Source: Enterococcus sp. MMGLQ5-1 (GTDB lineage: Bacteria; Bacillota; Bacilli; Lactobacillales; Streptococcaceae). Taken from it: DNA of 64,000 bases. The stretch is from assembly GCF_013155265.1 (NCBI RefSeq), contig NZ_JABJXU010000003.1, positions 1-64,000 of the forward strand, read 5' to 3'. The notes under the pieces were generated by a model, which saw only the letters and a list, made by a program, of their open reading frames with translations, did not search any database and was not told where the DNA came from. This document shows positions 17,703-26,820 of the stretch, piece by piece (within the stretch, counting starts at the first letter, position 1; every line of letters begins with the position of its first letter). The position numbers and the translations under genes are program-made.

Positions 17703-18971
17703 ATGATTTTTGATAAAACAGATTACGAGGCATATGACAAAGAATTATGGGAAGCGATTCATGCGGAAGAAATTCGTCAAGAGCATAATGTTGAATTAAT
17801 TGCCTCTGAAAACGTAGTGAGCAAGGCCGTCTTAGCGGCTCAAGGGACACTTCTAACCAATAAATATGCAGAAGGTTATCCAGGGAAACGCTATTATGGT
17901 GGAACGGAATGCGTAGACATCGTTGAAACACTGGCGATTGAACGTGCCAAAGAATTATTTGGTGCTAAATTTGCCAATGTGCAACCACATTCAGGCTCAC
18001 AAGCGAATGCCGCTGCTTACTTATCATTAATTGATTTTGGTGATACGGTTTTAGGTATGGATTTATCAGCTGGCGGTCATTTAACGCACGGTGCTGCAGT
18101 GAACTTTTCTGGGCGTACTTATAATTTTGTCAGCTATAATGTGAATCAAGACACTGAAGAATTAAATTATGATGAAATCTTAGCCCTAGCCAAAGAACAT
18201 CAGCCTAAGCTGATTGTAGCTGGTGCCTCTGCTTATTCAAAAATTATTGATTTTGAAAAATTCCGTGAAATTGCTGATGAGGTTGGTGCGAAATTATTAG
18301 TTGATATGGCGCACATTGCCGGCTTGGTTGCGGTTGGCTTACATCCTTCTCCAGTACCATTCGCTGACATTACAACGACAACGACGCATAAAACCTTGCG
18401 TGGTCCTCGTGGTGGTTTGATTTTAACTAATGATGAGGAATTGGCGAAAAAAATTAATTCCAACATCTTCCCAGGTATTCAGGGTGGTCCTTTAGAGCAC
18501 GTTATTGCTGGTAAGGCAGTTGCCTTAAAAGAAGCACTTGACCCAGCCTTTAAAGCTTATCAGGCACAGGTTATTAAAAATGCTAAGGCAATGGCTGAGG
18601 TCTTTAATGCAACTGAGGGGCTACGTTTAGTCAGTGGCGGTACAGAAAATCATTTATTATTGGTACAGGTTACTGATTTAGGCATTAATGGTAAAGAAGC
18701 GCAAAACTTATTGGATGAAGTGAATATTACTTTGAACAAAAATTCAATTCCATATGAAACCTTGTCACCATTTAAAACGAGTGGTATCCGTATTGGTACA
18801 CCGGCGATTACCTCTCGTGGTTTTAAAGAAGCGCAAGCGACTGAGGTTGCCCAATTAATTGTTAAGGTGCTAAAAAATAAAGACGACCAAGCTGTTTTAG
18901 ATGAGGTTAAACAAGAAATACTGGCATTAACCAAGCAATTTCCACTTTATGATTTTACAGCCGGATTGTAA
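17703..18971 (+). CDS. glyA: Serine hydroxymethyltransferase
   Basis: A 422-residue PLP enzyme converting serine and tetrahydrofolate to glycine and 5,10-methylene-THF. The PLP lysine is Lys230 in [15 protein letters not shown]. Other landmarks are [38 protein letters not shown] and [17 protein letters not shown] precedes the ATG. Its products feed PurD (glycine) and, through formyl-THF, PurN and PurH, so its place at the end of the pur cluster makes metabolic sense. A long terminator follows. Confidence 0.97.
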   Translation: MIFDKTDYEAYDKELWEAIHAEEIRQEHNVELIASENVVSKAVLAAQGTLLTNKYAEGYPGKRYYGGTECVDIVETLAIERAKELFGAKFANVQPHSGSQANAAAYLSLIDFGDTVLGMDLSAGGHLTHGAAVNFSGRTYNFVSYNVNQDTEELNYDEILALAKEHQPKLIVAGASAYSKIIDFEKFREIADEVGAKLLVDMAHIAGLVAVGLHPSPVPFADITTTTTHKTLRGPRGGLILTNDEELAKKINSNIFPGIQGGPLEHVIAGKAVALKEALDPAFKAYQAQVIKNAKAMAEVFNATEGLRLVSGGTENHLLLVQVTDLGINGKEAQNLLDEVNITLNKNSIPYETLSPFKTSGIRIGTPAITSRGFKEAQATEVAQLIVKVLKNKDDQAVLDEVKQEILALTKQFPLYDFTAGL

Positions 18972-18977
18972 AACAAT

Positions 18978-19027
18978 AAAAACTTTTAAAAGACTTTTTA
19001 GATTGAAGTCTTTTAAAAGTTTTTTTT
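18978..19027. terminator. Bidirectional terminator between glyA and the PRD regulator
   Basis: Eighteen-base arms at 18978-18995 and 19007-19024 (core CTTTTAAAAGACT / AGTCTTTTAAAAG) pair perfectly across an 11-nt loop, with T-runs on the right and A-runs on the left, serving both converging genes. The same core recurs at 26775-26815. Confidence 0.9.
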
Positions 19028-20942
19028 ATTGGATGAATTTTTGAAACTCGTCAAAAGTTTTAATATCAAGCATCTTTTGCTGTAAATTTTGATTATCGAT
19101 TAGCATTGATAGCCACTCAAAAAATATTTGCAGATTATCACGATCAGCTTCAGCAATAGCCAACAAGAAAATAATCCGAATGGTTTCTTCACCCTGCCAT
19201 TTTATAGGCTGGTGCGAAATTGTCACTAATATTTTTGAAGTTTGAATCGCTTTGCTAATAACATGGGGAATTGCAATATATTCATTTAAATTTGTCGGGA
19301 CAATCTTCTCGCGGGCCACGACCTCTTTAGCAAAATTAATAGGTAAATTCACTTGCTTTGAGAAATAGTGAATTATTCTTTCGATGAAGACATCACGTTC
19401 TTCATTTATTTCTTGTGCATAGTAAAATCGTTTCTCAGAGAATAATTCAATTAATTGCCTTTGTTGCATTGAATCGTTATTAATTGCGGTCTCGAGCTTT
19501 GCAATGCTATGGTTCATTGCTAAATAATTAAATTCTATTGTCGGAATGCGCTCATTTTTTAAGGGGATTGTTGTAATAATAAAATCAATCGCTTTAAGTG
19601 GCTGTGTTTGGTATTCGGCATAGGATAAGACTTGAATGATTTCAATTTTATTTGGGAATCTTCTTTTGATTGTTGCTTCAACCAATCTACTACTTGATAA
19701 ACCTTGACCACAGACCAGTATTACTTTTTTCAAGGGCTTCTGCTGGTCCTCTTTACGTTCAAGGGCGGCTGCGATATGTAAGGCAACATAGCCAATATCA
19801 TTTTCATTAAAATGATAATATTCTTGATAAAAGCTGTTATCTAGAGACAGTACAGACATTTCAAAGGCATATGGATAATTTTTTTTGATTGAAGTCAGCA
19901 ACGGATTTTTTTGAAATTTAAGAATATTTTTTAATGGTAGATAATTAGAAAAATGTTCAATTAAATCCTGAATGAGTATTTGGTCCTCTGTAAAGTCTTC
20001 CCCAAAAACGGTTTTAAGTTTTAATAGAATACAATTAACCAGCCTTTCAATATTGTTTGATTGATCAATATGATGACTTTTACTTTGAAAATCAATATAA
20101 AAATGTGATTCAATCCAATTTGTTTCATTTATTGAAAGTACTAAATCAAATTGGCTTTCTAGCCAATTTATTAATTGATTCATTGAGTTGGCAATTTGAC
20201 TATCAAAGAAAGTTGCACCCGGTGCATCATTAATTGTTTTACCCAGCTTCAGACGACTAATTAAAATCGCCGTGTGTATCGTGAAATTTTTTCGGTTGTA
20301 ATCGGTGATTTTGAAAAGACTTGGTGGAAATATTGCAAGTATTTTTTGGGATATTAATTCTAAATCAATTCCAGCAAAGACTTCTTTTTCTAGGCTTGAA
20401 AAAGTTGAAATATAGCTCTCATAATTTTTATCAATTAATTGTTCATAAATAAATTGTCTGATGTTAAATTCTTCGCCAATTAGCCGATAGCCAAGATTAC
20501 TTTTTGATTTGATTGATAAGCTGTAGGATTTAAGCATTGGCTTAACCTGTCGCATATAATTAATTAAGGTTGTTCTGCCAATAAATATACTTTGACAGAG
20601 GGTATCCAAATCAATATAGGTATTGGTGAAGGTTAGTTTAATTAATAATAGCTTAATTCTATCCTGATAGGTATCAAAGTGGTTATGCTGATTATCATTT
20701 GCTTTGAAAATACTATATATTTCTTTGAGGTTATTTTTATTTTTAATAAAATAGCCTTTATTGCGTTTTATTTTAATTTCCGAGCCGAATCTATTAATTT
20801 CATCAGAAATTTCTTTGATATTGGAGCGGATTGTTCTTTCGGAGACAGCAAAGTAATTAGCGAGTTCGCCAATAGGCACAATTTCATTTTCAAAAAGATA
20901 AATAAATATGTCCTCAATTCTTTTCTGACTGAAAATAATCAT
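19026..20942 (-). CDS. PRD-domain transcriptional activator with PTS IIB- and IIA-like domains (MtlR/LicR type)
   Basis: About 638 residues. The order is an N-terminal winged HTH (SQKRIEDIFIYLFENEIVPIGELANYFAVSERTIRSNI), a second HTH/Mga-like segment, two PRD regions (the second ends in NENDIGYVALHIAAALER), a IIB-like domain with VILVCGQGLSSSRLVEA, and a C-terminal IIA-like domain with EYIAIPHVISKAI holding the conserved His. Such proteins are phosphorylated by HPr and by a PTS permease and switch on the neighbouring PTS genes. The start is put at 20942, where TGAGGA is well spaced; an ATG at 20954 adds four residues. It is divergent from the PTS genes it probably controls. Confidence 0.9.
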   Translation of the reverse strand: MIIFSQKRIEDIFIYLFENEIVPIGELANYFAVSERTIRSNIKEISDEINRFGSEIKIKRNKGYFIKNKNNLKEIYSIFKANDNQHNHFDTYQDRIKLLLIKLTFTNTYIDLDTLCQSIFIGRTTLINYMRQVKPMLKSYSLSIKSKSNLGYRLIGEEFNIRQFIYEQLIDKNYESYISTFSSLEKEVFAGIDLELISQKILAIFPPSLFKITDYNRKNFTIHTAILISRLKLGKTINDAPGATFFDSQIANSMNQLINWLESQFDLVLSINETNWIESHFYIDFQSKSHHIDQSNNIERLVNCILLKLKTVFGEDFTEDQILIQDLIEHFSNYLPLKNILKFQKNPLLTSIKKNYPYAFEMSVLSLDNSFYQEYYHFNENDIGYVALHIAAALERKEDQQKPLKKVILVCGQGLSSSRLVEATIKRRFPNKIEIIQVLSYAEYQTQPLKAIDFIITTIPLKNERIPTIEFNYLAMNHSIAKLETAINNDSMQQRQLIELFSEKRFYYAQEINEERDVFIERIIHYFSKQVNLPINFAKEVVAREKIVPTNLNEYIAIPHVISKAIQTSKILVTISHQPIKWQGEETIRIIFLLAIAEADRDNLQIFFEWLSMLIDNQNLQQKMLDIKTFDEFQKFIQ

Positions 20943-21007
20943 TTTTTTCCTCATCTCTTAATTAATCTCTCTTTATTAATTATACATTATATTTGTTAAC
21001 GTTTTTA

Positions 21008-21021
21008 AGAAAGCGGTTTCA
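21008..21021 (+). promoter_or_regulatory. cre-like site (CcpA) upstream of the PTS operon
   Basis: AGAAAGCGGTTTCA matches the catabolite-responsive element TGWNANCGNTNNCA with one mismatch (A for the first T). It lies in the divergent region between regulator and PTS genes. Confidence 0.5.
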
Positions 21022-21068
21022 ATGTTTTCCACATTTAATGGAAAGCCTTGAAATATTTTTGCTTCTTT

Positions 21069-21087
21069 TTGCCAGTTTAGCTGGCAA
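21069..21087 (+). promoter_or_regulatory. Inverted repeat, probable activator site of the PTS promoter
   Basis: TTGCCAG-TTTAG-CTGGCAA, two perfect 7-bp arms. Its centre is about 54 bp before the start predicted from TATAGT at 21120-21125 (with a weak TTTAAT at -35), a typical activator position. Best candidate site for the divergent PRD regulator. Confidence 0.5.
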
Positions 21088-21148
21088 TTGATTAGATTTA
21101 ATTTGCTTGTTACTTCGATTATAGTAAAAGGTGAATGGAGGTGGATTA

Positions 21149-21616
21149 ATGTCAATTAGTGAAAATTTTTTGAATGAGCAATTCATTCATTTTGTGCCCA
21201 GCATTGATAGCTGGGAGCAGGCAATTGAAAAGGTTGCTAAGCCTTTGTTAGAAGCAGAGATAATTGAGGCACGATATGTTGATGCAATGATTCGGATTGT
21301 AGCTGAAATGGGTAGCTATATTGTTATTGTTCCGAAGGTTGCAATGCCTCACGCACGACCAGAGGATGGAGCACTAGGAATCGGTATTAGTATTTTAAAA
21401 ATAGCTCAGCCAGTGTGCTTTGACTCTAATAAAAAGGTCAATATTATTATTTGCTTGGCAACTGATGACAATCAAAGGCATTTGAGTCTATTACAGGAGG
21501 TTTCACTACTTTTTGATGATGATAGCAAGGTGGACTCATTAATTGCAACGAACAATGTTATCGATTTTGTAAAATTAGCCCAAAAATATGTAGAAGAAGG
21601 ATTGGAGGAAATCTAA
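21149..21616 (+). CDS. PTS IIA component (mannitol/fructose/ascorbate-type)
   Basis: A 155-residue cytosolic phosphocarrier; the phosphorylated residue is His68 in KVAMPHARPEDGALGIG, as in PTS EIIA type-2 domains. The ATG at 21149 is chosen because GGAGGTGG precedes it; a GTG 18 bases earlier would overlap that ribosome site. It directly abuts the IIB gene, forming the usual A-B-C order of ascorbate-family systems. Confidence 0.9.
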   Translation: MSISENFLNEQFIHFVPSIDSWEQAIEKVAKPLLEAEIIEARYVDAMIRIVAEMGSYIVIVPKVAMPHARPEDGALGIGISILKIAQPVCFDSNKKVNIIICLATDDNQRHLSLLQEVSLLFDDDSKVDSLIATNNVIDFVKLAQKYVEEGLEEI

Positions 21617-21904
21617 ATGATTAAAGTGATTACGGTATGTGGTAATGGTATCGGTAGTAGTAATTTACTTGCTATGAAAATTTCACAAATTGCCAAAGCT
21701 AATGGTATTGAGCTAGAGGCAAGGCCAAGTGATTTTAATGGTGCTCTTGGAGAATCGCCAGATTTATTTGTAACAGTTGATGAATTTGCAAAGCAATTTC
21801 CTAAAGAGGCACCAGTTGCAGTTGTACGTAGCTATGCTAATAAAAAGAAGATTGAGGAGGATGTATTAGCGAAACTAAAAGATATTGCTGAGCAGAATGG
21901 TTAG
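21617..21904 (+). CDS. PTS IIB component (ascorbate/lactose-type fold)
   Basis: 95 residues, with the phosphorylated Cys8 in VITVCGNGIGSSNLLAMK, as in SgaB/UlaB. It begins on the base after the IIA stop, with GGAGGAAAT within the end of that gene as its ribosome site. It passes phosphate from IIA to the sugar held by the IIC protein. Confidence 0.92.
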   Translation: MIKVITVCGNGIGSSNLLAMKISQIAKANGIELEARPSDFNGALGESPDLFVTVDEFAKQFPKEAPVAVVRSYANKKKIEEDVLAKLKDIAEQNG

Positions 21905-21932
21905 GATTTGAGACTAAGAAAAGGAGATTATT

Positions 21933-23303
21933 ATGGCATTTTTAGAGTTTATTAAAGATTTACTCAGTGAACCAGCAGTATTAATGGGACTCGTTGCCTT
22001 TGTTGGTTTGGTTGCGATGAAGGCACCAGGACATAAGATTTTAACAGGTACTCTGGGGCCGATTTTAGGTTACTTAATGCTTGCTGCAGGTGCCGATGTG
22101 ATTAGTGGTAACTTAGATCCCTTATCGAAAATGATTGAAAAGGGCTTTCATATTACCGGTGTCGTTCCAAATAATGAGGCAGTTACTTCGGTGGCGCAAA
22201 AGGTATTGGGCGTCGAAACAATGACAATTTTGATTGTTGGATTAATTATTAACTTATTAGTTGCTAGATTTACTCGTTATAAATATGTATTTTTAACTGG
22301 ACATCATTCATTCTTTATGGCCTGCTTATTATCTGCAGTCTTGGGTGCAGTTGGTTTTAAGGGTACACCACTAATTTTAATCGGTGGTTTTATTTTAGGT
22401 GCTTGGAGTGCGATTTCTCCTGCTATTGGTCAAAGGTATACGTTAAAGGTGACTGATGGCGATGAAATTGCCATGGGTCATTTTGGTTCGGTTGGTTATT
22501 ATTTATCCTCGTGGATTGGCTCTATTGTAGGTAAGAACTCAAAATCAACTGAAGATATTGAGGTACCTGAGAAATTCGGTTTTTTACGAAATACAACAAT
22601 ATCCACTGCCTTAACTATGATTCTATTTTATCTCGTTTCAGCGATTGCAGCTGGGCCAGAGTTTGTATCAACGCTTTCTGACGGAAAATCACCGTATTTA
22701 TTCGCCATTTTATGTGGTTTAAAATTTGCAGTTGGTGTTACTATTGTTTATTCTGGTGTTCGGATGATTCTGGCAGATTTATTACCAGCCTTTCAAGGTA
22801 TTGCAGATAAGGTCATTCCAAATGCTGTACCTGCAGTTGATTGTGCCGTCTTTTTCCCCTATGCGCAAACTGCAGTAATCATTGGTTTTATTTCAAGCTT
22901 TGTTGGTGGCCTAATCGGGATGTTTATTCTAGGTTTTGCTGGCGGTGTCTTAATAATTCCTGGTCTTGTACCACATTTCTTCTGTGGAGCAACAGCAGGG
23001 ATATACGGTAATGCGACTGGTGGACGAAGAGGTGCGATTATCGGTGCATTTGTAAACGGTTTATTCCTAGCATTTCTTCCAGCACTTTTACTACCAGTCC
23101 TAGGTGAATTAGGCTTTTCAAATGCTACATTTGGTGATTTTGACTTTGGTTGGATTGGAATTTTACTTGGAAAAGTGGGCGGTACGTTTGGAAAAACTGG
23201 TATTTATATCATCCTTGCGGCAATTTTAGTTGTACTTTTCTTACCGAATTTTATCAAACCGTCAAATCAAGCGATTAACAATGTTGAACTGGAGGAAGAA
23301 TAA
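21933..23303 (+). CDS. PTS IIC component, SgaT/UlaA family
   Basis: A 456-residue membrane permease with 10 or more hydrophobic helices. Family-typical stretches are HHSFFMACLLSAVLG, ISPAIGQRYTLKVTDGDEIAMGHFGS and FFCGATAGIYGNATGGRRGA. This family includes the L-ascorbate transporter UlaA, but relatives next to transaldolase genes in Firmicutes are thought to carry pentitols or other sugars. No ulaG, ulaD, ulaE or ulaF homologue is nearby, so ascorbate is not supported. AAAAGGAG precedes the ATG. Confidence 0.9.
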   Translation: MAFLEFIKDLLSEPAVLMGLVAFVGLVAMKAPGHKILTGTLGPILGYLMLAAGADVISGNLDPLSKMIEKGFHITGVVPNNEAVTSVAQKVLGVETMTILIVGLIINLLVARFTRYKYVFLTGHHSFFMACLLSAVLGAVGFKGTPLILIGGFILGAWSAISPAIGQRYTLKVTDGDEIAMGHFGSVGYYLSSWIGSIVGKNSKSTEDIEVPEKFGFLRNTTISTALTMILFYLVSAIAAGPEFVSTLSDGKSPYLFAILCGLKFAVGVTIVYSGVRMILADLLPAFQGIADKVIPNAVPAVDCAVFFPYAQTAVIIGFISSFVGGLIGMFILGFAGGVLIIPGLVPHFFCGATAGIYGNATGGRRGAIIGAFVNGLFLAFLPALLLPVLGELGFSNATFGDFDFGWIGILLGKVGGTFGKTGIYIILAAILVVLFLPNFIKPSNQAINNVELEEE

Positions 23304-24019
23304 TGGATAAGAATTTTAAAATTGAGTTATATTCAGATGGTGCAGTAATTGAGGACATGGTTGCGATGAAGTCTCAGGGTAATATTACAGGCTTTACAAC
23401 TAACCCAACCCTAATGAAAAAAGCGGGAATTGACAATTATATTGAATTTGCTCATGAAGCATTAAGTCAGGTCGGTGACTTACCGATTAGCTTTGAAGTT
23501 TTTGCTGATGATTTTGAAACAATGGAAAAGGAAGCTCTAAAATTGGCCAGTCTTGGCGATAATGTTTTTGTCAAGATTCCTATTACCAATACCTTAGGAG
23601 AATCTGCCATTCCATTAATTCGTAAATTATCTGAGAAAAATTTAAAGCTGAATATTACTGCAATTTTGACCAAAGAGCAAGTTATCGCAACAGTTGATGC
23701 ATTAAAAGCAGGAACTGAAAATATTGTTTCCGTTTTTGCTGGTCGAATCGCGGATACAGGTATTAATCCCGAGCCTTTGATGACAGAAGCAGTTGAGCTT
23801 TGTAAAGCAAAGCGCAAGACGAAATTATTATGGGCAAGTACAAGAGAGTTATACAATATTGTTCAAGCAGATCAATTAGGCGTTGATATCATTACTGTAC
23901 CACCAGAAATTTTGGCCAAATTAAAAATGTATCAGATGGATTTAAAGGAACTGTCATTAGAAACAGTTAAAATGTTTAATCAAGATGTTAAAAATCTAGG
24001 CTTCTCAATATTAAATTAA
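23303..24019 (+). CDS. Transaldolase, small (FSA/TalC-like) type
   Basis: A 238-residue class I aldolase-fold protein. The Schiff-base lysine is Lys91 in NVFVKIPITN; GFTTNPTLMKKAG, NITAILTKEQ and SVFAGRIADTG are the other family blocks. It overlaps the last base of the IIC gene (AATGG), implying coupling. A pathway-dedicated transaldolase suggests that the imported sugar or polyol enters the pentose phosphate pool. Confidence 0.9.
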   Translation: MDKNFKIELYSDGAVIEDMVAMKSQGNITGFTTNPTLMKKAGIDNYIEFAHEALSQVGDLPISFEVFADDFETMEKEALKLASLGDNVFVKIPITNTLGESAIPLIRKLSEKNLKLNITAILTKEQVIATVDALKAGTENIVSVFAGRIADTGINPEPLMTEAVELCKAKRKTKLLWASTRELYNIVQADQLGVDIITVPPEILAKLKMYQMDLKELSLETVKMFNQDVKNLGFSILN

Positions 24020-24119
24020 TAATTCCTAAATTATGCTTATATTTTTAGGTGAACGCTTTTATTCTTCTTATAGTATGCTAAAATTATAAATGTATACAAT
24101 TATGTAAGGAGGAATTTCA

Positions 24120-24872
24120 ATGAAGCGTGTTTTAATTACAGGTGCTTGTTCAGGTATGGGTTTAAGTGCGACTAAGCTATTTTTGAAGAAAAAATGGTCT
24201 GTCTTAATGGTTGACATCAATGAGTCACAAGGCAACCAGCTACAAAAAGAGTTTGCTTGTGATGGCGGTCAGGTTTGGTTTAAAAAATGTAATTTAACGA
24301 GCGATGCGGACGTCGCTGCACTTTATCAATATGCCAAAAAAGAATTGGGTGGAATTGATTCAGTTGTCAATAATGCGGGCGTCTTCGTTCCTGGTACCTT
24401 GCATGAAACTTCAATTGAGGATTGGGATAAAATTTTTAATGTTGACGTTAAATCAATTTTATTGACGAGCAAGTATTTCATCCCAGATATGATTGCGCAA
24501 AAGCAAGGTACAATTGTTAATACTGCTTCTGTCTCAGGTCTACAGGGCGATTATAATATGGCGGCCTATAATGCTGCTAAGGGTGCAGTCGTTAACCTTT
24601 GTCGTTCGATGGCCTTGGATTACGGACAGTATAATATTCGAGTGAATAATGTCTGTCCCTCTGCCTGTGCAACACCAATGTTTTTAGCCAATCCTCAGGA
24701 AAAAATTAATCAATTTAATGAAGCTAATCCACTGAAGCGTATTTGTACGCCTGAGGAAGTTGCACAAGCAATTTATTTCCTAGCTTCTGATCATTCAGCT
24801 TCCTGTAATGGCGTTAATCTACCTGTCTCAGGCGGTATCGAAATATACTCTGGTCAGCCAATTCAAATATAA
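24120..24872 (+). CDS. Short-chain dehydrogenase/reductase
   Basis: A 250-residue classical SDR: cofactor loop TGACSGMG, NNAG at residues 84-87, and catalytic Ser137 or 139, Tyr150, Lys154 in SVSG and YNAAKG. Asp32 after the second strand favours NAD(H). It lies 100 bp after the transaldolase. AAGGAGG precedes the ATG, and TATAAA at 24085-24090 may be a -10 of its own. In this setting it may oxidise a polyol or its phosphate, which is inference from position. Confidence 0.88.
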   Translation: MKRVLITGACSGMGLSATKLFLKKKWSVLMVDINESQGNQLQKEFACDGGQVWFKKCNLTSDADVAALYQYAKKELGGIDSVVNNAGVFVPGTLHETSIEDWDKIFNVDVKSILLTSKYFIPDMIAQKQGTIVNTASVSGLQGDYNMAAYNAAKGAVVNLCRSMALDYGQYNIRVNNVCPSACATPMFLANPQEKINQFNEANPLKRICTPEEVAQAIYFLASDHSASCNGVNLPVSGGIEIYSGQPIQI

Positions 24873-24899
24873 GCATTTATTTTGATAATTATAGACTTA

Positions 24900-24932
24900 A
24901 GTAGTTGTTATTATTTTAGCAACTACTTTTTG
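24900..24932 (+). terminator. Terminator after the SDR gene
   Basis: AGTAGTTG (24900-24907) pairs with CAACTACT (24920-24927) and is followed by TTTTTG. Confidence 0.75.
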
Positions 24933-25043
24933 TTATGTGCGGATTTATCAATTACTTCAAGCTTTAATTTTAAAGCTAAGTACGGTATGATTAATTTATC
25001 TGGCATCATCCTGTTGACTGATTGTGATAGATGGGAGCTCTAA

Positions 25044-26183
25044 ATGGATTATGTATTAGTGCTATTGCTTATTGCTTATTTAATGGCACACTACTTTAAA
25101 TGGATTAAAATACCTGTTTTTCAAGCTATATCGGCATTATTCATGCTTTATTTTTTAGCACTAGCAATTAAATATCAGCTTTATTTTTTTATTTTACCAC
25201 TTAGCCTCTGGCTTGTTTTTATAGTTAGTTGGTATGCTGAAAAAAGGCGTCTAGCTAATGGCTTTATTTTTAATCTATTTTTGATCAGCTTATCGGTTTT
25301 TCTGGCACTATTATGGGAAAGTAAGCCTAACTTTATTGTCGCAGCTATTTTCTTAATTCTATTAGTTATTTTTGTAGTTATGATGACATTAGGTCCAGTA
25401 TTCTTAGTCATATTTTGTTATTATAATTTTTTTCAAGTAAGAAAACGTGAAGGACTTTCATTGACTAATTTGTTAACTTTAATATTGGCAATTGGTATGA
25501 CCCTGTTATATATCCTTAATATTATTATTGACAGGATTGAATTACCACCATTATTGAATGGCATCTTATCGATTGGCCCCTTTTTAATTTTATATCTATT
25601 TTTTGCGTTTATTAATTACCTGATGGTTTCGTTTTTGTATTTGATGACTGCTTCGAAGAAACCAACAGCATTTGTAATTGTATTAGGTGCTGGACTTCTC
25701 AATGGTCGTGAAATAACGCCTCTTTTAAAATCAAGAATTGATAAAGGCTTAGAATATTTAACAGCTGACAATACTATTTTATTTAGTGGTGGTAAGGGTT
25801 CAGATGAGGCATTATCAGAGGCTCAGGCAATGGCAAATTACGCAATGACGCAGGGGGTCTTAGCGCATCAAATTGCTTTGGAGGATCAATCGACGAATAC
25901 ATATGAAAATATGCTCTTTAGTCAAAAAATAATTGGTAATCATTCAGCTCGCTTTGTAACCAATAATTTTCATGTTTTTAGAGCAGCATTACTGGCAAAG
26001 CAAATTGGATTAAAAATAGATGGTGTGGGGAGTAAAACAGCTTTTTATTACTTACCAAATGCCATCCTAAGAGAATTTGTTGGCATAATGATGATGCATA
26101 AGCGTCGTCATTCAATCGTGCTTATTTTGATTGTCTTATTAGGCATTTTCCAGGGTGTGATGACTCAATTCTTTTCGCTATAA
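25044..26183 (+). CDS. Membrane protein with YdcF/SanA-like (DUF218) domain
   Basis: 379 residues. The N-terminal half has about six hydrophobic helices. The C-terminal DUF218 domain follows (AFVIVLGAGLLNGREITPLLKSRIDKGLEYL, ILFSGGKGSDEALSEAQAMANY, EDQSTNTYENMLFS, VTNNFHVFRAALLA), then a last helix. Proteins of this type are linked to cell-envelope integrity and are common in Lactobacillales; the biochemical role is unsettled. The ribosome site is GGGAG. It lies 18 bp before the next gene and is probably co-transcribed with it. Confidence 0.82.
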   Translation: MDYVLVLLLIAYLMAHYFKWIKIPVFQAISALFMLYFLALAIKYQLYFFILPLSLWLVFIVSWYAEKRRLANGFIFNLFLISLSVFLALLWESKPNFIVAAIFLILLVIFVVMMTLGPVFLVIFCYYNFFQVRKREGLSLTNLLTLILAIGMTLLYILNIIIDRIELPPLLNGILSIGPFLILYLFFAFINYLMVSFLYLMTASKKPTAFVIVLGAGLLNGREITPLLKSRIDKGLEYLTADNTILFSGGKGSDEALSEAQAMANYAMTQGVLAHQIALEDQSTNTYENMLFSQKIIGNHSARFVTNNFHVFRAALLAKQIGLKIDGVGSKTAFYYLPNAILREFVGIMMMHKRRHSIVLILIVLLGIFQGVMTQFFSL

Positions 26184-26201
26184 TGAAAGTGGGGTAATTG
26201 A

Positions 26202-26738
26202 ATGGCAAGACCTAAAACAAAAAACGAATTAATAGAGGCTGCAGAAGCCTCATTTACTAAAATGTGGCAGCTGATTGATTCAATAACAGAGCAGCAGCAA
26301 GAGAGGGATTTTAACTTTGGCAGTCAAATTGGCAAAGAGACGCATTGGTTAAGGGATGAAAATTTAAAGGATGTGCTGATTCACCTTTATGAATGGCATC
26401 AATTACTTTTGAAATGGCTCGATGCGAATCAAGAGGGGAATGCGCAGCCATTTTTACCACAGCCATATAATTGGCGTACCTATCCCAAATTAAATGTTGA
26501 ATTTAAAGAGGCACATCAAGCGACCAAACTAGCAGCAGCTAAAAATTTATTGAAGCAAAGTCATCTCCAAGTAATGTCAGCGCTTGAGCAATTTTCGGAT
26601 ATTGAGCTGTTTGAGAAGCAGCATTTTACTTGGACTGGAGCTAGTAATCTTGGTAGTTATTTTATTTCAGCGACCTCAAGCCATTATCAATGGGCGATTA
26701 AAAAAATTAAGCTTCATCAAAAAACATTAGATAATTAA
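26202..26738 (+). CDS. ClbS/DfsB family four-helix protein
   Basis: 178 residues, helical. It has MARPKTKNELIEAAEASFTK at the start, HLYEWHQLLLKWL with the family histidine-containing helix, and a central PYNWRTYPKLNVEF. The family (formerly DUF1706) includes ClbS, which opens the colibactin cyclopropane, and DfsB, named from a fructoselysine/glucoselysine setting; most members are uncharacterised. It follows the YdcF-like gene with a GTGGGG-type ribosome site. Confidence 0.8.
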   Translation: MARPKTKNELIEAAEASFTKMWQLIDSITEQQQERDFNFGSQIGKETHWLRDENLKDVLIHLYEWHQLLLKWLDANQEGNAQPFLPQPYNWRTYPKLNVEFKEAHQATKLAAAKNLLKQSHLQVMSALEQFSDIELFEKQHFTWTGASNLGSYFISATSSHYQWAIKKIKLHQKTLDN

Positions 26739-26774
26739 GCAATGATTTTGCTAACAAAACGATATTTAAGCCTG

Positions 26775-26815
26775 AAAAGACTTTTAAAAGACTAAAACTT
26801 TTAAAAGTCTTTTTT
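26775..26815. terminator. Bidirectional terminator between the DfsB-like gene and bioB
   Basis: Sixteen-base perfect arms AAAAGACTTTTAAAAG (26775-26790) and CTTTTAAAAGTCTTTT (26798-26813), 7-nt loop, T-tract after and A-run before. The core is the same as in the terminator at 18978-19027. Confidence 0.9.
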
Positions 26816-26820
26816 GTGAG

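Noticed and set aside
24046-24060. cre site upstream of the SDR gene
   Set aside because: GGTGAACGCTTTTAT matches the consensus with at least two mismatches on either strand.
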